64,000 nucleotides of DNA from NCBI RefSeq assembly GCF_001625305.1, contig NW_017802935.1:4124872-4188871 (forward strand), in the 5' to 3' direction. This document shows positions 36,412 to 45,808 of the stretch, piece after piece. The DNA comes from Branchiostoma belcheri. Taxonomy: Eukaryota > Chordata > Leptocardii > Amphioxiformes > Branchiostomatidae. Numbering within the stretch: the stretch's first letter is position 1; each line of letters starts with the position of its first letter. The translations under genes were made by a program, and so were the position numbers. The notes under the pieces were generated by a model. That model did not search any database and was not told the origin of the DNA. It was given only the letters and a program-made list of their open reading frames with translations.

Positions 36412-38102
36412 GCCCTCCCGTTCTTCTTGGACCAATGGAATTCAGTATATTCTCAAGCTTCTGTCCACTACTGACTGACTACACGTGTAGCTGACCACGC
36501 TTGCCAAGACGGGACGGAGGACACTACAGTCTACAGGGACCTTCCACAATGATTCTGAGGCCCAGCCCTTCTTGGTTTTTAAAGCGAAGTGAGATCGACC
36601 CTAATGTTTATGTGACTACGACAAAAACACCGTCTTTTCTCTCAAAAAATATTTCTTCAGTCAAAGAATTTCGTGGTGATTCGGCCTGAGTGTGAAAAGC
36701 AGATTGGTTTGGTTGATTAACTCCACGTTGATTTTCCACAAAACCTGTCATGAAGAAAATACAAGCCTCTGCACACAGTGATTGACTACATTTTATGATA
36801 TAAAACTGTAGCAAATTGTGTGTAGATATAGAATGTTGACAAGCTACTATCACAATGAATTACAACGTTTCTTGATTCTTTTGAAAGTTCCCAATAGCTC
36901 AAACGACTAGTTCACAAAAAGAAATCCTTTGAGCAAAAGAGGTGTTTTTTTCTAACTGAGCAAGACCCTACACATCATGTCAGTTATAATGTCGATAAGC
37001 ACATTATGATAACATTCAACGAAACTACGTAAACGTGGTTTATCAGCTATATACTACTAACGTCCATTTGAAGTCGGTACTCTTCTGGGCATGGTGTTGT
37101 TAATATCATCTGCCAGTACAAAAATATACCAGCAAGGTTGCATGACTTGATGGAAATTGTGAATTTCCTTCATCCACATTCTGGTGAAGTTCAGCTATCC
37201 TGCTACAAATGTTTTAAACGCAGAGTTCTAATCTCCAAAAGCTTTTAAGATGTTTTATCATAGTATAATCTGATGCCATACTTCAGGCTAGCAGACTAGC
37301 CACTTTCAGCAACTGTCCTGAAAGTCGAGCCGACCAGCGCTTTCTGAGTGCACCAAAACCTCGTAAAAATAGCTGTTTTTACAAGGTAAAATTAAGAACA
37401 TCCAAACCTATCATTTTACCGGTAAGTACTTGTACTGTTCCTCCCTTAGTGTCCCGGATGTCCCAGGTAGTATACCGGATGTTCGAGGGATGTAGAAGGA
37501 GATTTCAAATATACATTTCTTCATGAATTCATTGATGTAAAATTTGTGTGGTTCAGGCATTTCCATCTCTTATAGTCCCTTTTGATTCCCAACGTCACTT
37601 TGCAACATTGTAGTTCCTTCCAACCTATCTAATTATCATAATTTATTCACGAGGACAGCTTCTGTCTCGCATGTATGATAAAGACAAGTAAGAGAAAGAA
37701 GCAAGCTTCTGAGTTTTGTAAATTGATATTTATTTTTGTTAATGCAGCTGTTATTTCTCATCGTTGTAAAAATGCGCAGTATATTTTACTCGTTGCTTGA
37801 AATGCAATAGATACTGTACTGGCCAACCGCCTAGAGAGAGAGTAGCTGTTGACAACGGAGGGAGGAGAAAAATGTTTGTAAACCTTCAGCATATATTAGC
37901 ATAAATTAGGGTACGTCAGTCACCGAGAAGAAGAGAAGATGTACAAAAAACGTATCTAATCATTTCGTCGTTTTTGCTTTTCGTATTTAACGAAATGAGA
38001 TGTAAATAATGTGTCCGTGTCCAAGTTGCAATGAATCACCAAAATGACTCGTTATGATCGTATATTTCAAAGAGATTATTTATCAACTTGCAAGGTAATA
38101 AA
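36412..38102 (+). other. Probable Wnt6 3' UTR
   Basis: AT-rich, gene-free sequence from the stop to the AATAAA at 38097. It includes several ATTTA pentamers and AT-rich patches (for example 37720-37760) that could act as mRNA instability elements. A shorter 3' UTR using another signal cannot be excluded. Confidence 0.45.
38097..38102 (+). terminator. Poly(A) signal AATAAA, candidate for Wnt6
   Basis: AATAAA is followed within 30 bp by a GT/T-rich tract (GTTGTTTGTGTTGTCATCTT), the normal downstream element. It lies 1.7 kb after the Wnt6 stop. Confidence 0.55.
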
Positions 38103-38429
38103 ATCTTTTATACAACGAGTTGTTTGTGTTGTCATCTTTTGTTGTTATTTCCTCAGTTAGACACAAATATTCTAGACATGGTCATCAAATATCCATTGCG
38201 AAAGTATACTAGATCTGACAGGTGAACTTAAGTGTCAAATGTGTCTGTGAGTCTTTAAATGCATCCAATGCAATTTCATGGTGGCAAAACAAAAATATTC
38301 GGGATGAGGAAATATGATATTGAGATTTACTGTCATCTACTACATTAAAAAAGAGAATTGTCTTCGAAATCCAATTTTACTGCCCTGAAATCGCGTTAAA
38401 AACGGCGTTGGATGTAGCTCTCATGGTTA

Positions 38430-38837
38430 GGCTACACCGACTTAATTTTATGGATGACATCCGCGCGCGCATTTGATTTTCGCCTGTTCTCCAAAAAAAA
38501 AAAAAGATCACGTCCTCCAAGGCTCTGGCCTGGCTCTAGGCTTGCGTAGTCCATGGTAGTTAGCGACAATACGGTGGCGGTAACTTTAGAGGATGGCACC
38601 CAGGCTACTAACGCGAAGCTCCACGACTCAAGAACTCAGTACATTCCGCAAAAAGCCAACATGTGCCGGCTTGTCGTATACGTCCCTATGTACTGCCTCA
38701 AATTCACAATACGATCTTTGTATTCCTGTGGTTTAGTAGCATTTTTATTTTTGACCTGAATTTTTTTTTATTCGCCCGCGCGCACTAGTTTGGGGGTCTT
38801 CAGAGGATGTCATCCATAATATTAAATCAGTGTGGCC
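38430..38837. mobile_element. PIF/Harbinger-like MITE, copy 2
   Basis: Ends GGCTACACCGACTTAATTTT...ATGGATGACATCC and the inverted GGATGTCATCCATAATATTA...GTGTGGCC. TTA lies on both sides (38427-38429, 38838-38840). The interior is the reverse complement of copy 3 at 50084 and includes CACAATACGATCTTTGTATTCCTGTGG. Confidence 0.85.
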
Positions 38838-39402
38838 TTATCAACAACAACAAGAGTTCTACTGGTGAGAACATTGGGCTTGGTGTTCGTAACAGGTGGT
38901 CGTGTGAACATTATGTGATGTCTTTCAACTATTATTGCTTATCGAACTGCACCAGTAATTCACATTGGGCCGTGGTGGATAGTTAAATTGATTAGTGTAA
39001 AAGAATATAGTCAACGGATCGTTCACTCGGTAAAATGCCTGTATTCGTGTTCAAAACGGTTGCATGGAAAGAAGTCTTTCCAGGGATGGATGGAATGGTT
39101 CGCAATGGATGCCGGGATAGCCAGACGACTTTTTTCCCCTGGTATGTCGGGATCAAGTGAATTTGCGATCAGGCGTGTTTCCAGTGCCGTAAATCGCGCC
39201 GACTTATTAACCGTGCCCCCGGAGTTGTTCCAGCCGAACAAAAGGCGCCAACGAGCAAGAACAATGCCCGTCAAGGGCCGGTCCTCGGGTGTCGATGAGT
39301 AATGGCCGAAAGGTCCCCGATGTCAGCCGAGCGCCACCGCAACAACAAACGAGTTTTGTTTGGGAGGGAAGTGACGAGGGCATCGCTCCGGGCAGGCTGT
39401 CT

Positions 39403-39600
39403 GTCTGCTGCCGTCACCGCCCGCCGGATCAGACAGGATCCAAGCAGATCCTGGGGTGGCAAAAACCATCACAAACCTGCTAGCCTCTACCAGGCCTCTT
39501 ACAGGCTGTCTGTCTGCCTGCCGTCACCGCCCGCCGGATCAGACAGGCTCCAAGCAGATCCCGGGGTGGCAAAAACCCTCACAAACCTGCAAGGCCACGA
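39403..39600 (+). repeat. Tandem duplication of about 110 bp
   Basis: CAGGCTGTCTGTCTGC, CCGTCACCGCCCGCCGGATC, AGACAGG and GGGGTGGCAAAAACC occur twice with few differences. Confidence 0.85.
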
Positions 39601-39612
39601 GCAGCCAACTGG

Positions 39613-39819
39613 TAGCCTCTACCGGGCTTCTTCAAGCGGATGGAAAGAGTAGAAATGAATCAAATAGACAGATATCACGACAGGGGAGTTGGTCCGCTAA
39701 AAGCCCGATTTGCCACTTCCGAACCGTACTCCCTGGTGGACCAACTCCCTGGCATGTCGTCTGTCTATTTGGTCACTTTTTCTTCTTTCCATCCGCTTAC
39801 CGAAGCCTGGTAGAGGCTA
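39613..39819. mobile_element. Foldback element with TAGCCTCTACC ends
   Basis: TAGCCTCTACCGGGCTTCTT, AAGCGGATGGAAAG, AAATAGACAGA and GGGAGTTGGTCC on the left are matched in inverted order on the right, through CTTTCCATCCGCTT to GGTAGAGGCTA. The element is about 207 bp and carries no gene. Confidence 0.75.
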
Positions 39820-40324
39820 TTCCATTGGCCAGACAGTGTCCAGCCGCCACTGAAGACCCGCTATTAAACACTGGATGAAACTGAGAACATTGTCTGGATA
39901 CTGACTTGCATGTTTGCCACCTCAGCATCTGCTTGGAGATGCATGTAGTAGATACCGGCAAGCAATAGAGGTACAGGAAGCTTGGAACATAAGGGTGGGG
40001 TCCTCGCTTCGTGACAAAGGGAAAACAATGGATACAACTGTTCCATTACAGGATTTATGTACTTGTCATTCATGTCTTAATTTCCAAGCAGATGTTGGGG
40101 TAGAGGACTTTGAACTTTATTTCGCCTTCACATCGGCGGCACATACGGTCGCAATGCCGTGTACAGAATTACAAGCTTAAAAGCAAATTGTGTACAAAAT
40201 AATGAGAATAATGAGAAACTTAAACAAGGAAAAACTGAACAAATAATATAAATAATATAAAGGCAATAAAGCATTGTTACAAGAGGCAAGTATATGAATG
40301 GGGGGAGCATTGTGGTTGTGTCAA

Positions 40325-40555
40325 AACGAACTTAGGATAAACCAAATGAAGGTAACTGTATTGCTTAAGAGACAGATATGTATGTAAAAAAGTGGTAACA
40401 TAAAGTAATTATGAAGGTACAAGACTCTTGAACTTAAGGAATGTACCATATAAGAACGTAGTGTTAACATAAGTGATACAGTAATGTAACTTAGGATAAA
40501 CCAAATGAAGGATAAACCAAATAAAGGTAACTGTATTGCTTAAGAGACAGTTGAG
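40325..40555 (+). repeat. Direct repeat of a 45-bp unit
   Basis: ACTTAGGATAAACCAAATGA...GGTAACTGTATTGCTTAAGAGACAG occurs at about 40329-40375 and 40490-40551. The second copy contains an internal duplication of GGATAAACCAAAT. Confidence 0.75.
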
Positions 40556-40785
40556 GAGAGAACCGTGAAGGGTCCGTTGGGTCAGGGGTCATTCCGAACA
40601 AGCGGTCGCTCCACAGACACATTAAATCACTGGGGCTCGGGACGGACGGGTCGGCTTTGTTCGGCAGAGTTCGGCATTGTTCGGCACAGCGGGCGTGATG
40701 GCCGGCGGGGAGCACGTCGTCTGGAAGTCGGGTGCAGCCGATCGACGCTGTCGACTTTTAATATTGTAGGTTTTGTAATCTAAAT

Positions 40786-40986
40786 AGGATAGAGGATGAG
40801 GAACACTTTGTATTAGAATGTAGTTTATACAACGAAGAGAGAGCTGAGCTTTATAAACTATTGCAATGTATGTTTCCCCATTTCATACATCTTAGCAACA
40901 CAGATAAGTTCATATTTCTGATGATTTTAGACAACGAAACCTTCGATTATAAAACACATCTGTACCTATATCTACATCATTACTAA
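40786..40986 (+). mobile_element. LINE ORF C-terminal fragment
   Basis: Sixty-six codons plus stop read RIEDEEHFVLECSLYNEERA, ELYKLLQ...FIHLSNTDKFIFLMILDNE...LYLYLHHY. The DEEHFVLECSLYNEER block is the C-terminal zinc-knuckle-like segment of non-LTR retrotransposon ORF2 (E-x-HFLLxC...Y). Upstream catalytic domains are missing. Confidence 0.7.
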
Positions 40987-41172
40987 GAAGCGAGAAGAAA
41001 CCAAATTATCGTAATTATTAGACTATATGTCCATAGTACATAAAATTAGCACTAGCTTGTACATTGTATATAGTCATTGCAAACTGTGACGTCTTTCCTG
41101 TGACCTGTACTGAACCCAGTGGGTATTTGCGTACAATAAAGGTCTTCATTCATTCATTCATTCATTCATTCA
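40987..41172 (+). repeat. LINE 3' UTR with (ATTC)n tail
   Basis: Follows the LINE stop codon and ends in AATAAAGGTC and about six ATTC units (41147-41172), the simple-repeat tail typical of such elements. Confidence 0.7.
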
Positions 41173-42817
41173 ATATTACGTGATGACAAGATTTTTGTCC
41201 TAAAAGCATGTGATTAACCAGCTTGTATGGATCACAAGTACTCATGGGATAGGGTGCCAAACATTCGAAGTTAAAAAGAAATTGCTTGTTTGACCATGGA
41301 GTTATTGGTGTACAGAAGACGTTTGGAGCATAAGGTTTGTGTTAGAAATGTGTATCCTTATGATGGCTACTTTGAAGCGCCTTCTAGCACACCGTATTGG
41401 TACGACAGGGTTCTTCAATCAGTAATGTGTGTCCCAGGCGGGACTTTAACGTCCTAGATTACTGAATTTTGTAAATGAATCCAAGATAAAGGGGGATTTA
41501 AGGGGGACTGAAAAGACGAAACAATGATCATTGTTAGATTGTACTGAAAATGGCATTTTGCGTGTGTAGATGGCGTTCAGCATCAGGGCCAGATGCAGTT
41601 TGCCTGTGTGCAGATAGATGGCGTTCAGCACCAAGGACAGGTAGGTGTGTTTGCCTTAGTGTATTGTACTCGTGTACTTACACATGTAAGTCATGTAAAG
41701 CATGTGCTGTACATGAGTACATGCCTCTTGTCTTGCATTAGGTCAGTGGGTAGTTTTAATGAAAAAGTTGTCAGTTTTTAAAGTACACTTTGTACAAAAT
41801 CTCCATAGACTTTTATTTACAGATAGCCTCGTGTGTTATGGCATATTTTGTAAGACACACTGGTAAACCAAACTTTCAATTCAACACATGAAGGTAAACT
41901 GGGATTCAATCACACTGTTTTTCCTGCTCTCTGTATCTTTATTTCTTTTTACAATAACAATACAATGTTAGGTACAAATGTATTTGGCAAAATCTATCCA
42001 ATGAGATCTGATAGTACATTTTAGAAAGACATGTCAAAAACATTGTGGTATCATGTATATTAATAAGTATGTCAAACAAATTATGTTACTGTCAACCACA
42101 AACCCTGTATTAGGAATGATAAACAAAGATGAAAAGGTTACAATTTTCTTATGAATTTTGATATTCTTCATATTAGTTACTGGATCAAAATCACAGTCCA
42201 AATCTGGTGGTATTGACATTAGGTCACAAAACTTTCAGTAACTAAGAAAATTCTTGTTTAGCACACAAGTCAAAAATAAAGAAAAGCAAGACAAGAAACG
42301 AGCAATGGCAAAGAAATAAAAGTACAGGTTGTCGACTAAAATTGTGCTAAATTCAGTCGCACTATATTTTTTTTAACAGAAGAAAATGCTACATGTTTGA
42401 ATACAGGACCTTACAGACGTATAAGACATTACTGTAATTTCATTTTTCTTAAATGAGAAAAAACAATATGAATAAATGAGTAAATAAAGGTGTGGCCTTC
42501 TGTTACTGTCAGACCAAGGTTTCACATCATCTGAATTCTTATCAATCCAATTTAAATCAGATCCCTGGTCTAAGTTGTTTAGATAAGTGTGTCATGAGTT
42601 CTAATTCCTAGACTTTGGCATGGTAGCATGGGTATATCACACTGTTCCAAAAGTATAGACAATTTTCTGAGCCAGAAAAGAGAAGAAAACAAAACCCTGA
42701 CATCAAAAGATTACACCATTTTCTAAAACTTTCTTCACACTGATCTTGAAAGTTGTTAAATGTTTATTCTGAAATGATATATATATAAATAAAGATGATT
42801 TTGAATAATGAGAAGCA
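41173..42817. other. Intergenic/UBE2G2 3' flank
   Basis: AT-rich DNA between the LINE and the UBE2G2 stop. Several minus-strand AATAAA candidates exist (nearest at 42763-42768), so the UBE2G2 poly(A) site is not determined. A short direct duplication of GATGGCGTTCAGCA(T/C)CA occurs at 41570-41635. Confidence 0.5.
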
Positions 42818-45306
42818 TCATAATCCAATGGATTTTCTGACAAGTCTGTGAGCGATTTGGTTGAACTGTTCTCGATCCTCCCGCCACATCTTGGAGGCGT
42901 CAACATTTGCTCCACTCTCATCATTGGGTTCTGCAGGGATGCAAAGAGCATTCGGTGGTTGTTAGATATCTTTAAAGGTAGTCATTTTGTTCAGAAGGTC
43001 CCACATCTTTCATACACAAGTACATTAACTGCTAATGCTTAGGTCACATTTTCCAAACCGGGGCCAGGGCCAGGCTGTTTGTATGCAAGAAAAATCAACA
43101 ATTTATATCAAGAATATACGGAAATAGTGCCGATGATTGTTATTAAGAACTTTTCTTGTTTTGTTGTCTTTTTATATCATATTTTTCGTTCCCAAAAGCT
43201 GTCCGGCTGGGCCCCGTGTGGAAATTGTGACCTCAGCTTAAAAAAGATACTGTCAAACTTGCCTATACTATAGTGATAACTCAAGGGGTTTTGAATGAAA
43301 TGGTCTCAGTAGACACTGCAGACACACTACAGACAGGATTCATAAGAAAGTAGTTACAATGACTATGTGATATGGCAGTTATGCAGAAGTGACTAGTACA
43401 GGATTGTACTGTATGTGGACTTGCATTAATTTTTGGCAACACCTTAGGGGCAGAGACATTTTGCACTAAACTGGGAATTATATGAATTGTTTATTGCAAA
43501 TTCATGCCCGAGGGCTAATTGCAAGAACAGAAGAAACATTTGGTATAAGAACAGACAATTGCACAAAGAACTACTGATAACTCCTAAAAACTACTGGGTT
43601 TGACTTCTTTCTTGAAGACATACAAGAGGAAGACATACACAGGTACATTTACAAAAAGAATTTTTCTTGTTCCCATCTCTAGAGCCTATTGTTCTGAACA
43701 TAGACAGGAGTGTGGGTGCTATCTGTGATGTGGAAGACTACACGTACCTGCTAGCATGCTGACGACAGACAGGAGGATTTTCTCCACACTCTGTACAGGA
43801 CTCCAGCGTTCACTGCTGCTCTCGTAACCCATGGGGTCATCCCCGGGCGCGTGGAGGATGGAGATACACACTCTGCCGTCTGGGTAAACTACAAACACAC
43901 AATTCAACATCAAATATTAAAGCAAAGGAAAACTGTATTGCACATACATCTCAGGGCTTGAAATTCATTTTTGGGAATAGGTGCACCAGCTGATGCACCC
44001 AACTTAAAAAATTGGGTGCACAAAAATTTTTTGGGTGTACCATATGACATACATGTAGAATGTCAGCTGATTATGATTATGTTTCATTTCTAAAGAAAAA
44101 TACTAAAACAATGATTTATTGTTTTTCTGACACTTTGATGTTAAGCATACGCTGGAAAAAATTGGGTGCACAGCTCCAAATTTGCACATGCACCCAGTAT
44201 TTTGAGCCCTGCATCTATTATCTAATTGTGTAATACAAAAACATTTGTTGTGGGTGGTTGTACCAATCTCCAAGCAGATGTTTAGAGTTGATGAAGAAAT
44301 GAATGGTTGAAGTGCAACATACTGTTTGGATGGAACATCTCACTGGTGAACTTCATCTTGGGAGGACTGAGGGGGTAGTCTGAGGGGAAGGTCATCCTGG
44401 CCTGGAACACGCCTCCTTCAAAACACGTCCCCTCTGGGCCTCTACAAACATACAAAACATATAGGATGTTAAATGGAGGTCCCGTGTTTGGGAGAGCCAC
44501 ACCCCACGCACGTTAAAGAACCCACCACACTTATCAAAAAGAGAAGGGGACTTTCCCGGTGTGAGTGGTTCAAACCTTACAGTCCAGTCTTACGCAGCTT
44601 GTACATGTACGTATATGTACAAAACTGGTGTGTTACGTCTAAAGGCGGTTTACCGGTTGTGCAAAAACAACAAACAAACAAAACAAAAACATGATCAACA
44701 TGTCTCCTCGGGGCTTCTACAAACACACAAAATAAAATAAACCTTCTCTAGCAATCTAATACCTGCAAATACTGTGTATCAATGCAACAGCAACAGTATG
44801 TATGAAATGGTGTGAGGTACTTCATGCATTTATAACATGTTGTATATTGCACCAAGAAGGTGTTACATTAGTGATTGCGGATGTAAGTCTCTTTGTCGGG
44901 GAAGTGGACTTCTTGAAGACAACTGACATCATCAAATTTATAGATCTGAAGATATGTGACATATCATATAATTGTTAAGGTTACATACAAGATGAGGGCT
45001 TCCCATTCAAAGAAGTTTTCCTCGTTAACTGGTCCTGCTACAATCCCCTCTGGTGGGTTCAGGGTCAGCTCTGGGGGTGAACATATCACAGGTTAGGGTG
45101 AATATATGCAAAAAAGTATAAATATCTGTGTATATATAACACAGCTTTTGCCTGACACGTCAGCGTTTCCAAATTAAAGCACGTCAAATCCATTTACACA
45201 AATATAACTTTTCAGACGTAAACTAACGTTACGTTATAAAAGGACTGATGACACGAATCTTACGTTTGTATTCTGCCATCAACCGTTTCAGCGCAGATCC
45301 AGCCAT
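42818..45306 (-). CDS. UBE2G2: Ubiquitin-conjugating enzyme E2 G2
   Basis: E2 enzyme that accepts ubiquitin from E1 on a cysteine and works with ER-membrane ligases (gp78/HRD1-type) in ER-associated degradation. Exons are 45306-45264, 45070-44989, 44441-44323, 43888-43748 and 42930-42818, with phases 1, 2, 1 and 1, all GT/AG. The protein has 165 residues, the length of human UBE2G2. In order it reads [43 protein letters not shown], the HPN motif, DGRVCISIL with the catalytic Cys, then [20 protein letters not shown], the G2-type acidic insertion after the active site, and [20 protein letters not shown]. The start lies in a head-to-head promoter with TOP2. Introns hold a CAG-end MITE and a SINE-like repeat. 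Confidence 0.97.
43952..44221. mobile_element. CAG...CTG MITE in UBE2G2 intron 3, 5-bp target duplication
   Basis: Ends CAGGGCTTGAAATTC and ATTTTGAGCCCTG. CATCT flanks it at 43947-43951 and 44222-44226. The interior has GGTGCACC/GGGTGCAC motifs shared, inverted, with the element at 58872-59211. Confidence 0.85.
44470..44695 (+). repeat. SINE-like repeat with CAAA-rich tail
   Basis: GGAGGTCCCGTGTTTGGGAG, CACGTTAAAGAACCCACCAC and a final ACAAACAAACAAAACAAAAAC run look like a retroposed short element inside UBE2G2 intron 2. A related GGAGGTCCC segment lies at 60452-60462. Confidence 0.5.
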
Positions 45307-45766
45307 TTTTCTGTTTTGGTAGCCAGAAAAAAATCAACGCTTCCGGTTTCTGCTTGAACCCGGAAGTGCTAGCACAAGATTCTCAGGGTCTAGATTTTGG
45401 AAAAGAGGGCGTTGGTTGGTTGATCCAGCTAATTTACATATGAAAGAGCCAATGAAGGAGGCTTTTGTAGCACGCACATGGTCTTTCAAAATGGCGGACA
45501 TTTGAATTACGTCAAGGACAATCTATGCTTGATTTCTTGTAATATTTTCGTCCCTTTGCTGTCTAATTCGAGATCGAGGGATTTGATCGACTGTTCTTCA
45601 AATTTCTTCATTTCTGCCGTTCTGGAAAGTCACATTGCATCCGATCGCAGGCAGAGAAGGGCCGGTTTTGACGAGCCGGCTTTTTTTTTCAAACCAGAAC
45701 TTCAAGCTGCGTGGTCTCCGTTAGATCATCTCACCTAACCCGGAGCCGCTCCAGCAAGATATCAAG
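45307..45766. promoter_or_regulatory. Bidirectional UBE2G2/TOP2 promoter
   Basis: Only 460 bp separate the two start codons. The interval has a CCAAT box (45449-45453) and a YY1-type AAAATGGCGGAC (45488-45499), without a TATA box. A second YY1-type AAGATGGCGGC spans the TOP2 ATG itself (45765-45775). This is the usual layout of a divergent housekeeping promoter; activity is inferred. Confidence 0.6.
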
Positions 45767-45808
45767 ATGGCGGCAAAAGAAGGAACAAGTGCGCTTCCTG
45801 ATTGGGTG
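45767..45808 (+). CDS. TOP2: TOP2 first exon 1a
   Basis: Encodes [14 protein letters not shown] and ends in phase 0 at GTAAGT. The ATG lies in a YY1-type AAGATGGCGGC and in a strong start context. The acceptor at 48509 continues as [13 protein letters not shown]. Confidence 0.75.

Noticed and set aside
41147-41172. (ATTC)n run as a CRISPR-like or regulatory repeat
   Set aside because: It is the simple tail of the adjacent LINE fragment.
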